64,000 nt of DNA, taken from NCBI GenBank assembly GCA_037954665.1, contig JBBMOL010000383.1:248001-312000 (forward strand). Reading direction: 5' to 3'. The notes under the pieces were generated by a model that saw nothing but the letters and a program-made list of their open reading frames with translations, was not told where the DNA came from and searched no databases. Made by a program: the position numbers and the translations under genes. Position 1 is the stretch's first letter. Every line of letters begins with the position of its first letter. Source of the DNA: Laguncularia racemosa (lineage: Eukaryota > Streptophyta > Magnoliopsida > Myrtales > Combretaceae). Positions 31,922 through 42,734 of the stretch are shown in pieces.

Positions 31922-33377
31922 TGATAAAGGCATATTTTACTCATAATTCATTAAGCAATTTGCAAGTATTCATTATTGATTTTAGAGAAATCACAAGGAA
32001 ATGGTACTTAATCATGTTTATTTTTATATTTCAGATGTTGAAGGACTTTGAGTTTAAAGCTTAATTAATTTGGAGAGATTGCATACAAATTGCAGCATGA
32101 AAAGATTGAAGGATGGCAAATGAGAGATTAAAGCCGCCGGCCTTTATGGCCGGCCTTCAATGTAAGGCCGTCGGCCTTTATGGCCGGCTTAAAGGAAGGC
32201 CGCCGGCCTTTATGGCCGGCTTAAAAGAAGGCTATCGGCCTTTGGCCGGCCTTGGACCGGTCTTGTTTTAATTGCATCTTCTCGCCTCCCCTTGCATATA
32301 TATAGGTCTTATGTCGATTTAGAGAGGAACTTTTGTCAAATTTTAGTGTTCTTAGAGTAGTTTTAACCTAGTTTTAAGGGAGAATTGTGGAGATCAAATC
32401 TTGGAGAAAACTTTGTGATCTTCGTGGAGATTATCATCCTTTGTGAAGGATTTGTGGAGTTCCTTTCAATTAAGGTATTATTTGTATTGTTGAATTGGTG
32501 ATTTCTGAACTTCATTTTTTATATGCAATTCAAGCATTTGATCCAACCATTGAATATGATTTCTTTTACACGAATCTCCTTGAATCATAATCATGTCTTT
32601 ATCTCCATGAATTGCTAAGTCTTTTCCTTGGGAAATTGGATGAAACCCTAAAATGTTAAAAGGATAATTGTAGCCATGTTATATGATTAGGAATTATTAG
32701 GATTATTCATGATTGCAATTCCTTTGATTTCAATTATAATTGGTCTTTGATTATAATTGTTAGAAATCCTTTTGATACGGGAGTTGATTAGGATTTGTTA
32801 GGAATTCTTAATTAGATTGATTATCAATACGGGAGTTGAGATAATTGGTTTAATTAGAGTTTATGGTAGGCGCAATGCAATGTTTCTTGTTAATTAATCA
32901 CTAAGGGATTAGGGTTAATTGATTTAGGGCATTAGTTGTTTGTAACATCGGGAGGTGTATGAACATAATTTTGATTCCTTGGTTAATTGGAGACGCAGAA
33001 GCCGACTAATTGATTTAAGGTTAACATCCTTAAAAAGGATTTTCTAAACTCACTTGAATAACCTTATAACCACTAGTTGATATAACATGATAGCAGTTTA
33101 ATTAATGGATCTAGGGTGAATTCTAATTTCCCGCGTTCATAATTGATAGATTCTTCATAAAATTCTCCTTGTTTGCTTTAAGTTAAATTTTTAGCTTAGA
33201 CATTTCAAAGCCCCTCTTTAATCTCCTAGATATTGATAAGAATTGCCATAGGTTTAGTACTCTATTGGTTCCTCGAGGGATCGACAATCTTACTTTTCAC
33301 CACTCTATTACTTGATACGACCAGTGCACTTGCTGCAATTTACGCTCCCATTTTATATATACGTTCTGAGCGTATCA
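31922..33377 (+). mobile_element. K: Athila-like solo LTR inside Tat-J
   Basis: A 1456-bp LTR from TGATAAAGGC to GAGCGTATCA with perfect TSD GGTTC (31917-31921, 33378-33382). Its 3' part has GGGATCGAC (about 33277) and GTGCACTTGC (33324-33333), a spacing also seen in the Ath-G LTR (GGGATCGATACC ... GTACACTTGCC, reverse strand) and in L. TATATATA box at 32297-32304; GCCGGC palindrome array at 32131-32271. No coding potential. Confidence 0.9.
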
Positions 33378-33382
33378 GGTTC

Positions 33383-35410
33383 TTCGGTCGGGCTCTTATA
33401 CTTCGGATCGTATAATCTCCCAGAGCGGGTGATACCTCCCACTATAGGAGGTCGCTCTTGTTCGAGGGCCCGATAGTCGAATGGTGCAGCCTTGTAATTC
33501 TCTGCTGGTACGGGAACATTGCATACATACCTTTGCCTCGGGATTTGCACCTCGACTGATTGTCCCTCATAGCATCGTATAACCCGGGGCTTCTGAGAAT
33601 TGATCATGTTGATGGTCTTTCCCTCTTCCTTTGCTAGATTGTCTTGCTTCTCAAATTTCGGCCCCCACCCACTAGGCGGCCCTTGCTCAGTCGGGGTGTA
33701 AGAATAGTTTACCTGGTACTGAAACTTCCCGTGTGATCCTCCCAAAGTGCCAACCGTGGGGTCCCCGGATAACCATCTTCCTTTAATGTGTGCCTTTGGA
33801 GTCTCTCCCGAAGCGGGTTGCTCAGCCGGATTCTGTTTAAGGGCTTCTTTGGGAGCTGACGTGATCATGTTGATGGTAGGCCTGTGATTGGGCAATGGGT
33901 TGGTGTTGACATTGGGTGCTGGGGTGTTCACAAAATCCAATTGTATGATCCCTGCGTCAATCAACTCTTGGATTTTGTGCCGGAGCCTCCAGCACCTATC
34001 TGTGGAGTGCCCCTCTTGACCCATGTGATAGTCACACTTGAGGTTGGAGTCAAAGTTCTTAGGCCTGTATCGATCGTTGGGGAGTTCGAAACTAATCAAG
34101 TTGTCTGCCCTCAACCGGGCGAAGACCTGACTGAGCGGTATGGGGATAGGAGTGAACTGCTTTGGGGGCCTGGCGGCCTGTGTATGACCCGTCGTAGGTT
34201 GCTGGGCTGGGGTATTAGTGGTTTGGAAAGTTACCCGAGTCCTAGGTTTTTCTGCCTTACTAGAATGCACTGTACTGACTGTGGGCTCTTTAACTCTGTT
34301 TCCTCCTAAGGGCCTTTGGGTTGGTGTGACCCTAGGAGGTTCCATTGATTGGAGCCTGCCAGTGGTGATAGCATTCTCGATCCCGCAACCTGCAGCCACT
34401 ACTTCTGCAAAACTGGAAGAGGTCTGGCCTACCAAATGTGAAAAGTAAGTTTTGTCCAAGGTATTGACAAATATGGATGTCAATTCCTTTTCAGATATCG
34501 GAGTGGCTACCCTGGCGGCTTGGGCCCTCCAGTGCTGAGCATATTCCTTGAACGGCTCAGTAAGTCTTTTTCGGAGACTCCCTAGATCGATTACAGATGG
34601 GGCAACTTCGATGTTAAACTTGTATTGATCATAAAAGGCCCGGGCTAGCTTTTCCCAGGTGTTGACAATGTTGAAGTCGAGGTGGGCATACCAGACCAAT
34701 GCGGGGCCTGTGAGGCTGTCCTGGAAGGTCTGGAGCATGAGTTGATCATATTGAGCATACTTGCTCATTTTCCGGGCATATAGCCTGGTATGCATCTTGG
34801 GGCAGCCGGTCCCATCATACTTCTCAAAATCTGGGGTCTTGAACTTATCAGGGTATGCCTCTTCCCTGTATGCTGGCAGGTTAGTGATTCCGGCCTGTTG
34901 AAAACCATCTGGGCCTTCAATAGTTTTCATCTTGTCATTGAGCTGCTGGAAGAGTTGCTTCTCCATCTCCTTTTGTCTCTCTTCCATTTCCTTTTTCAGA
35001 TCATCAGAGGTCAGCCCCTAGCTGACGTTCGGCTCATACTCGAAGGCTGGGTTAAGGTGGGAATTGATTTCTTCGTATTTCGGAGGCTGTCCCTCCACTG
35101 CTTTTCCCTTCCTGGCCCTTGAATACTCTTCTTGAGCCGGCTGGGTGTTGCGCAGGAGGCCGATGCTTTCAGTCAAGAGGTGAACCTGGGCAGCTAGCTG
35201 TTGGACCGTTTGCTCTAGGGATATGATCCTAGAGTCTGAGGCAGCTTCAGCGTTGGTGTTGTGGCGATTGTCACTACTGTTGGCCATTTTTGCTCTTGAG
35301 CGCGTAAGGACTGGGCTTCTGGGTGGGTTCGGTTGCTTGGAAGCTATTTTGATACCTGGACGCACATTCCTTTTTTTTTTTAGTATGATGGATGCAAGAA
35401 TGATATGCAT
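33383..35410 (-). pseudogene. Tat-J gag N-terminal and central parts
   Basis: Likely start at the ATG at 35287 (MANSSDNRHNT), although the frame is open further upstream. One TAG at about 35019 interrupts it, then 34987 to 33383 is open. The retrotransposon gag domain contains LQTFQDSLTGPALVWYAHLD and FKEYAQHWRAQAARV. The zinc-knuckle-like CDYHMGQEGHSTDRCWRLRH has a His in place of one Cys, as common in Tat gag. It passes into the protease frame across the K insertion site. Confidence 0.88.
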
Positions 35411-35529
35411 GTGTCACGCGGATGCTAAAAGATAAAAGGGTTGACAACTGATTGACAATGTATTATTAAAAATTTATTTTTATTAATAATTCTGGAGTTC
35501 AATAAAAATGAAAGATTGCAAATAATGCT

Positions 35530-37056
35530 CTATTTCCTAGCTCTTTTGGTCTTCTGTAGTGTAGGCTCAGGCTTCCCACTGATGATGGCTTCTAGTTCCT
35601 TGACCCTAGCTTGGCACTTCTCTAATTGTGCTTCCAGGGCCTTGTTTCTTTGGTCAGATTCCTTGAAGCGTCCCTTCCAGATGTCTTTCTTATAGTCTGC
35701 AGCTTCGAAGTATACTTCCATCCGGGCCTTGACCTACTCCAGGTAGATCTCTATCTCTGGATTGATCTTATCTGGTCTTGGCTGGGTGACATCTGGAACC
35801 CGGTATGCTCTTTCCCCTGTCTGGTATAGCTGACGGATTACAAACTCTCTGGTGGCTCGGTGTTTTCCCACTTCGCCATCTAGCTCGCCGAGGTCCACAT
35901 TCGGGCTTTCAATTCTGGCTTCCCAAAGTGCTTTGACCTCTGCCAGCTTAGCAAATTTCTCGGCTACCAACAGGTGTGGATCTCGGTACTCAAAGGTGAC
36001 TGCTTCGAGTGAAGGCCGATAAACTATGTCTTAGACGGTACCGAATTGGCGGACTACGGAGTTGGGGTGATATCCGATACATCCGTTGATCCCGATTAAT
36101 GGCACTGCTTGGAAATTACTGCAGGTTAAGATGATTTTATCGCAGCAACTCCACCTGGCTGTCCATAGAATATCTTCGGTGCTAAGGCTTCTAAGTAGAT
36201 CTACCCAATTGTGGCTGGTAATGTCGTCAGGTAACTTCACCTTTTCTATACAGGAATCCACCAGATCCACCTGTTGGGCTAGGGTTTTCCTGACCATGTT
36301 CAGCCCGAAGCACTTAAGGTGGCTTACGAACCATATTAGCAGAAGGTTGATGCTGGAGCGGAGGATCCCATGGCCCTTCTTCTTAAGGAAATTCAAATTC
36401 CGGATCTGCTCAGCCAGTAGAGCCGGGATGTAAGATCTTCCCTCCAGGAATTGGGTTACCAGCTCTACAACCCGGTAGTGAACATAGAAAGCTCCGGTGG
36501 GGAACAGTATGGTGGCAAAGGCTGTCAAGATGAAAGCGTTCACCCTTCTCTGTCTGTAAGTCTTAGGGTCTCCACACAGGATGTCCTTTCTGTCCCCATT
36601 GTCTTTTCGGGCAATAAACCAGGCTTCTAAGTCATCCATTCGTATGCAATACCCATTACAGTCTGCCAGGGCTTTATTGACCGCTGTTTTGCGGATGCCT
36701 AGCAGTCTACTGAAGGTGCCGGCTGGCCCGGCCTCGAGGTCTTGCGTGTAAATCTGGTCAGTCAATGCTGGAGCCTGTAGCAACTGGGTGTACTCCTCCA
36801 GGGTAGGGGTGATCTCATGCGGTCAGATGAAGAAAGCTGCGGGTTCGATCTCCCATAACTGGAGCATGGCCCGGACCATAGGTAAATTCGCCCCTGACTT
36901 AGTCAGTGAGAGGATGGGGCCGATCTTCTGCTGGATGAAAGCCTGCTCCTTTGGGTTGTACAAGGTAAACCAGTGGTCCAGTACCAATTTTGGGTCCAAA
37001 GGTTTGTACACCCGAATCTCTTTGCGGAGGAGCCGGTCGACTGCACTGCTAGCCAT
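35530..37056 (-). pseudogene. Tat-J ORF1 (upstream of gag)
   Basis: A 509-codon frame from the ATG at 37056 (MASSAVDRLLRKEIRVYKPL) to the stop at about 35530, broken by only three in-frame stops (near 36822, 36030 and 35733) with no frameshift. N-terminal part: DPKLVLDHWFTLYNPKEQAF, MVRAMLQLWEIEPAAFF. C-terminal 100 residues are charged and probably coiled coil (AEVKALWEARIESPNVDLGE, then AQLEKCQARVKELEAII). The position before gag matches ORF1 of Ogre-type elements, whose function is unknown. It resembles a plant DUF found in such ORFs; not checked against a database. Confidence 0.78.
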
Positions 37057-37550
37057 CTATTACAATAGGAAAAAGCCTAGTTACAAACAGAACTATGAAA
37101 ATGTTACAGGGAAATAGTCCTGAACTCCAAGGACAAAATAACAAACCATTACATTGTCATCCAATTGTCAACCCCTCGTATGATGTTATGTATGCAAGTA
37201 GGTTGGTTCTAACTGGTTCCCGAGCTCTATGGCCTCCCGCATTCTCGAAGAAATGGATCTCAGGCCATATCGAAGCATAGGGTGGGGTAGCCTAATCGGT
37301 CCTGAACGGTGAATCAGCTCACTTCGCTCGAAACCTACACAATGGCTCCCCGTCTTAGGTTTCTAGGACGGTCCGGGTTCGACCGCATCTACTCACACAA
37401 ACATATGTATGCATGCAAAACCCCCACAGTAAAGAAACTAAAATCTAACTAAATCCTGCAAAGTTAGTAACAAAGTAATGATTGAAACACTTTTTTTTTT
37501 TTAAAGAGAACAGCTTGGAGAGATTCAGGTGGCTAGCCTGCTATTATGGG
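37057..37550 (-). other. Tat-J leader
   Basis: About 490 bases between PBS and ORF1. Includes a T run at 37491-37502. No gene recognised. Confidence 0.65.
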
Positions 37551-37568
37551 TCCCCAGTGGAGTCGCCA
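37551..37568 (-). other. Tat-J primer-binding site (tRNA-Arg)
   Basis: TCCCCAGTGGAGTCGCCA on the plus strand is the 3' end expected for a plant tRNA-Arg plus CCA, so the minus strand is an 18-base PBS, three bases from the LTR. Arg priming is usual for Ogre/Tat. The tRNA match is from memory. Confidence 0.82.
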
Positions 37569-38894
37569 TCCTGTCGAGTCTAATTTTTGAATTCCCATTC
37601 CTAATCCGATCTAAACTAAACCCTATGCTCATCTAATCTAGATCCTCGACTTGAGTTAGGAATTTCGTTTGATTTTTGGAGTCGCCACCCAACTGTTGTT
37701 GGGAAAAAGTGAATTAAGACTAAAGGAGCGGATTAGTCTTAATTTGGACTACTAATCGTCGTTATTTCCTCTTCTCATTTTTGTGAGAAGAGAAAAAGGG
37801 AAAACCAGAGTTTCTAAGTCCGGGGGCTAACCTATTAAAACCTATACGGTTACCACCTAATCTCCTAAAATTGTTCATCTTTAGAAATGTGTTTCATTGT
37901 GTTTCTGTTAATTTTTGTTATGTCTTTGAATTTATTTCAGAAAAAAGGATTTTTCATTTATTTTATGGGTTGACCCGAATGGATGCCTACATACCTACTA
38001 CTCAGGATCAAACAAGCCGTAGTTCGCTTTTCTGAAAATCTTTAGTGTATTGGTGAATTTTAATTTTGAAATTTCTTTCGATTTATGTTCTTACCATTTT
38101 TGAGATTTTTCCTAAAAACTCTAAGCCTAAGCTTGATTTCATTTTGAAAATGATTTTTTGTAGGGAAAACATCAATTTTGATTTATTTGACGAAAATGAT
38201 TTTTCTAAGTGCTAAAACTTATTTATTTATTTATTTATGATTTTTTATGATTTTTTTGTTATTTTTGTGATTTTTGTGATTTTTGATTTTTGTTGAAAAT
38301 TTTATCCTAAGTTTATTATCTATCCTATTTTGAAATCTAAAACTTTACTATTATTTTCCTAATATTTTTATTGTTTTTCTTCATTTTATTATTTTTTTAT
38401 TTTTTTATTTTACATTATTAAATCCTAAAAAACCTAATTTCTACATTTTCCTATTTATTGAAAATAGAAGTAAATAAATAACTAATAACTAAACAAATAA
38501 CAAAAACAAAAAAAATAACAATAATAACAAATAATAAATTTAGAATAAATAAACAAACAAAATAAATAAAAAAATCTGGAAAATCCGACTTACCTGGATC
38601 CGGGTCGGTGCGTGGGTCGGGTCAGTCGGGTTGAATCGGGTCGGGTCGGTCAAACACGGCGGCGGGGTTGGCTCGTTCACGGCGTTCCGGCGGTCTTTTG
38701 CGACGGGTGAAGTGTCGAACCCTAGCTTCTTGAGGGTGTTGAATCCGATGGTGGTGGCGGTTTACTCCCAGAATGTCTCCTTGTGGTGGCTCAACTCCAA
38801 TCGGCGGTCGCAACTTTGGGTTTCCTCCGATCTACACTCTTTTCTCTCTCTCTCGCAATTCTGATCTCTCTTCTTGCTTCCTCATCTCCTCCTC

Positions 38895-38902
38895 TATTTA
38901 TA
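38895..38902 (-). promoter_or_regulatory. Tat-J LTR TATA box
   Basis: TATAAATA on the minus strand within CCTATAAATAGAGGAGG, in the 5' LTR; the identical box is in the 3' LTR near 24745-24752. Would start the element RNA about 30 bases downstream (lower coordinates). Confidence 0.6.
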
Positions 38903-39242
38903 GGCGCTTGAAACCGAGCTGGATAAGCTCGGATTTCCTCCGATTGAAGCTGATCGGATTTTTGGTTGAAAAACCAACTCCGATTCGTGCCCATCCAACG
39001 ATTTGTTGCGATTTGATTTTAATTAGATAATGTTTATCTTATTTTTGTTGAAGATCTGTTGGATTTGTGCAAAAAAAATCGAATCAAAACGGCCGAAATA
39101 CGAATTTGTTCTTCGCCGGCGATCTCGGGCTCGAGGTAGGAGACGATCACGCACCCGACGCGTGCGTTTCTTCCAGCCAATCAGATGCTGCCACGTGTCC
39201 TGGATAAGTTGAAAAATTGCAAAATGTGGAAACTGCTTCCTC

Positions 39243-39316
39243 TGTGATTCGAACGTCTGACCGAGCCTCCCTGCGCGCGCGCTTAGCCATGATCCGGACC
39301 AGCTGAGCTAACCCAC
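39243..39316 (-). other. tRNA-like stretch in Tat-J 5' LTR
   Basis: On the minus strand the A-box-like TTAGCTCAGCTGGT (39298-39311) is followed about 45 bases later by the B-box-like GTTCGAATC (39246-39254), the spacing of a Pol III tRNA promoter in a piece of about 74 bases. The stems do not pair well, so it is at best a tRNA relic. The 3' LTR keeps only the B-box half. Confidence 0.4.
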
Positions 39317-39606
39317 TTTCCTGATTTTTCTAATTTCGCAAATTGCATATATGCAATGCGATTTTTCTATTTTTTTGTATTTTTTGAAATTTCAAAAATT
39401 TGTAAAAGTTTTTTATTATTCATTATTGCTATTTCCGAAATCATTTTTCAAAATTGAGGTGTTTTCCTATTTATTCTTATTTTTTGAACATTTTTATTAT
39501 TTTATGCTAAATTAGGGAAAAATTGGGAAAAATTAGGAAAAATTGAAAATTGATTATTATTGAAAATTATTGACTCCTAGGGCAAAAATGGGGTATTTAC
39601 AAATGG

Positions 39607-39962
39607 TACCCTAGCCCTTTAGGTCACATGTAAACTCCCCTAATCACTAAGCTAATGCAATTTATACGGTTTAGGATGTGGAGTAGTAGCAAGTTTTAGT
39701 TTTGACACTAACGATGCAGTTACCACATTGGTACAACTACCACCATCAACTATTAGGACACATAAATTTCCTTGTACCCTATAAGAAGTATGGAACCCCA
39801 TTGTTCATCATTTTTAGTAGTAAATGTAGTCAATGTCCGGTGCAATACATTAGCATAATGAAACATTTCACTAAGCATGATTGTATCCAAACCTAACAAC
39901 ACAATAATTATCTTCACACTTTCAAGGTTTAAGTATATAACTAAGCTACAAGTGAAGTACAC
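39607..39962 (-). pseudogene. H1 protease N-terminal part
   Basis: Minus-strand retropepsin-like region with a VDGGSCTN-type active site near 39725-39760 and upstream MLSEMFHYANVLHRTLTTF. Interrupted near 39753 by a frame change. Continues across Tat-J at 23398 leftward. Homologous to 45560-45830 in H2. Confidence 0.75.
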
Positions 39963-41411
39963 TCAACTACTTTTAAGTAGATAGAATTAAATTCAACTAC
40001 AAGTGTTTAAGTAACTAGTTCAATTACTTTCACACTTTAATGACTTGTTTGAATTTCAAATTCTACTACTCACTTTCCTTTTTCTTGCCTTGGTTTCTTA
40101 CCACTTAAATACACAATTGACAGCAATTAAATACATATACAATACTCAAGTCACCACCACACAACTCCCCTTCTACTCATAGTCCCAATATGTTCATGCC
40201 ACTAGCAACAATTATCTTTACAACACAAACAACAATGAACACCAAATATACACACCTGTCACTATGTTTACAAAAACAAAGCACTATATACACTCCTCTT
40301 CAAGCCACGGTGCACTTTCCCCACTTCCACACAAATATCAAACCGCAACTACAACAATAAAGGCAGCTCAAATTTCAAATTCAAAATGAGCTCAATAAGT
40401 GCAAGATTCCATAAATGATAAGAAGATATTTCAAATTCAAATGACACACAATTAACTATGACTTAATGTGTGTTTTGAAATGTCAAATTAACTTCTTAAT
40501 GTACACTTCAATTCTGAAAATGACAATTCTGATTTCTTCAATTTCTGAAAATGTACACACTACATAATTCCACTTCACAATTGAAACACCACTCTTCCCT
40601 TTTACGGTTTGCTATTCATGCACTACACAGTCACACTTTAGCCTCAATGTGCAGCACCTTACTCCACATAATTCCACAAATTCACAAATGGGAATTCCCT
40701 TACTCAACACACAAACATAAAACCAATAATTCAACACTCCTTTTTACACCACAATTCATACACATACAACCACGGTGCAACAACCTCTACATTTTTTTTT
40801 TTTTTTGCAATCACAACTCTACACACACTCCATGGTTCACACTCTCAAACATACAAGTTTCACCACTACAAACACCAAAGCAAACCACAACTTATACACC
40901 AAAATAGCAACAATTCAAATTTGAAAATCAAACCACTTCACTAATTGCAACCCTTCCTCAAATGGTAAGAAGTAATTTTCAAATTAAAATAACCGCACAT
41001 TAACTTCTTCAACTTAATGTTTGTTTTGAAAATCAAATAATTTCCAAATCTTCCACGCAATTCAAATCTGGAAATTGCTCAATTGCACCCACTATTTACA
41101 AAAATCAAACAAGCAAAGTTGACACTTCTTCTTTCTACACAATTGGAGATATTTCACACTTCCGAATTTACATTCAAAAGCACTAGCTTTCCTCTTCCTT
41201 CACGGTGAATTCCAAAACATAGAAGCTTCAACAAGTACTCTAAATCACTCCAACAAGTAGCAAGTTCAACTTCCCAAACAAGATAATTACGCCACTTTAA
41301 GTAATCACAACAACAATTCAATTATACTCTCAATTTTGGAATGAAGATGTAAGAACATGAACACTAAATTTCCGAAATTCAAAATCAAATAACCCTTTCT
41401 CATAACCACAA
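39963..41411 (-). other. H1 leader
   Basis: Untranslated leader of about 1.45 kb, AT-rich, with degenerate repeats around TTTGAATTTGAAAT and ACCATTTG. No gag. Homologous to 44066-45486. Confidence 0.7.
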
Positions 41412-41423
41412 GCTCTGATACCA
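41412..41423 (-). other. H1 primer-binding site (tRNA-iMet)
   Basis: GCTCTGATACCA, a perfect 12-base match to the initiator tRNA-Met 3' end, five bases from the LTR. A second perfect copy lies inside the LTR at 41588-41599. Confidence 0.88.
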
Positions 41424-41428
41424 AAAGA

Positions 41429-42642
41429 TGATGTGCCTAAAACCAAGATTAAGCACATGCAAAACTAATTTGAAAGACAATTAGACAATGCCAATTGAAC
41501 TAGTTCAACAATTGCACAATTCCACAATATTTATGAACCAATTCCCACAACAAGGACGTGATCAAGAATGAATCCAAGTATGATGATGCTCTGATACCAA
41601 AAGATGATGTGCCTAAAAGGGGATTAAGCACAATCAAAACATTCCAAATATAAACCTTAAAAGACAAGAACAAATTCAGTTCAAAGGTAAGACAAATTAC
41701 GTGAACCCTAATTGATGGAAGATGAACCAAATGATGAAATCAAGGAGATGAATTCCATGAAGATGATAATTCTCAATTGAATCAATTAACCAACTTAAGT
41801 TCCAAGAGAATTTCAATCAACAAAGCACAAATTAAAGCCGTGACCCTCCTCACAACAAAGAAAATTCCACGCCACAAGTGTAGTGACAACTTGATGGTAA
41901 TAACAAGTGCTAAAAACCAATCGATTAGGCAATACTAATTTGATTACAAATGCAATCAAAATCTGACCAAGAAGACTTTAATCCAACCTTAGGTATTACT
42001 CAATAGAGATGAAAAGAAAGACAACAATAAGAAATTGATATAATTCACAATTTTCCCTTGTTGCACTTGCCACAATTCCAATTCTTGGGATTGAAATTGA
42101 TAAGAGAAATTGAACTACGAAGAACCCTAATTCTCTGACGCAAAAGTGTATGTCTAATTATGAAAAATGGCCTCCTCAAAACCCTACTTAAGGAAGTATA
42201 TACTTGCTTCTTTTAGGGTTAAAAAGTCCACAAAATTACAACTATGCCACTTTTAGGGTGGCCGGTCCTAAAAGACAATTACAAGCAAATGAAAGTGCCC
42301 CAAAAGAAATTACAACATAAATAGTCCAAGTAAATAACAAATATATAAAAATTAGTCTTGAAGATGCTAGCTCTTCCATGGAATTCGTCGGTTTAACTCA
42401 TCTTCGGTTTTTAGGTCGGTCCATGGATAATCCATAAGCTGAGTCTTAGCGGGTTTGTCCATCGCCTAGTGAAGCCAAATAAGTGTGCTTGTTGGAAAAC
42501 TTAGTACAAGAATAATAGAAAAGAGGTTAATTTATAAATAATTCCAGGGTCGATTTGCTCAAAATGGGCCCTCATCGCCAATATTTGAATTCCTTTGGCT
42601 CTTGCCCTAATGATAGGTCTTGATGGATTTTGATTCCTAACA
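41429..42642 (-). repeat. H1 5' LTR with 176-bp U5 extension
   Basis: Extension 41429-41604, basic LTR 41605-42642 ending GATTCCTAACA. The same 176-bp extension is in the other LTR, so it has passed through reverse transcription as part of the LTR. TATA box in GCAAGTATATACTTCC-like context near 42190-42205. Confidence 0.88.
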
Positions 42643-42647
42643 AGCCT

Positions 42648-42734
42648 TCAAGTTTTAGCCTTCAATTTAGCTTCATTTGAACCATGGATCATTTTTTTAG
42701 GAAAGTGGATCATGGAATTAGATCTTGTTGTTCT
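42648..42734 (+). repeat. H2 5' LTR, second piece
   Basis: 87 bases between the H1 TSD and sLTR-2. Assigned by position; little direct similarity remains to H1, so it may be a variant segment. Confidence 0.6.

Larger units (their letters stand above)
23399..39601 (-). mobile_element. Tat-J: Tat/Ogre-like element, nearly complete
   Basis: A 16.2-kb minus-strand element with LTRs of 1985 and 2030 bp and a perfect TSD AATGG (23394-23398, 39602-39606) in H1. Sense order: 5' LTR 37572-39601, tRNA-Arg PBS, ORF1, gag, protease, RT, Gypsy RNase H, archaeal RNase H, integrase, 132-bp tandem array, PPT, 3' LTR. ORF1 before gag, dual RNase H, the Arg primer site and tandem repeats after pol are together typical of Ogre/Tat elements. 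The very similar LTRs suggest a recent insertion. The coding region has a few stops and one or two frameshifts and is further split by solo LTR K. Confidence 0.93.
37572..39601 (-). repeat. Tat-J 5' LTR
   Basis: 2030 bp, TGTCGAGTC ... TATTTACA, collinear with 23399-25383. TATA box (TATTTATA on the plus strand, 38895-38902) lies in a GC-rich block. Carries the tRNA-like stretch at 39243-39316, of which the 3' LTR lacks one half. Confidence 0.93.
21369..42642 (-). mobile_element. H1: non-autonomous protease-only element carrying Tat-J
   Basis: Minus-strand element with two LTRs of 1215 and 1214 bp (21369-22583, 41429-42642) and a perfect TSD AGCCT (21364-21368, 42643-42647) inside the H2 LTR. 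Without Tat-J it is about 5.1 kb, with only 2.6 kb of internal sequence: PBS, long leader, protease-like region and PLE-rich tail. Both LTRs carry the same 176-bp U5 extension containing a perfect relic PBS. It would need another element for RT and integrase. Confidence 0.87.

Noticed and set aside
36031..37056. ORF1 as a host gene
   Set aside because: It lies between the PBS and gag of Tat-J on the same strand, and the position matches Ogre ORF1.
41588..41599. tRNA-Met gene fragment
   Set aside because: Only the 12 bases complementary to the tRNA 3' end are present and the position repeats in every LTR; it is a relic primer-binding site.
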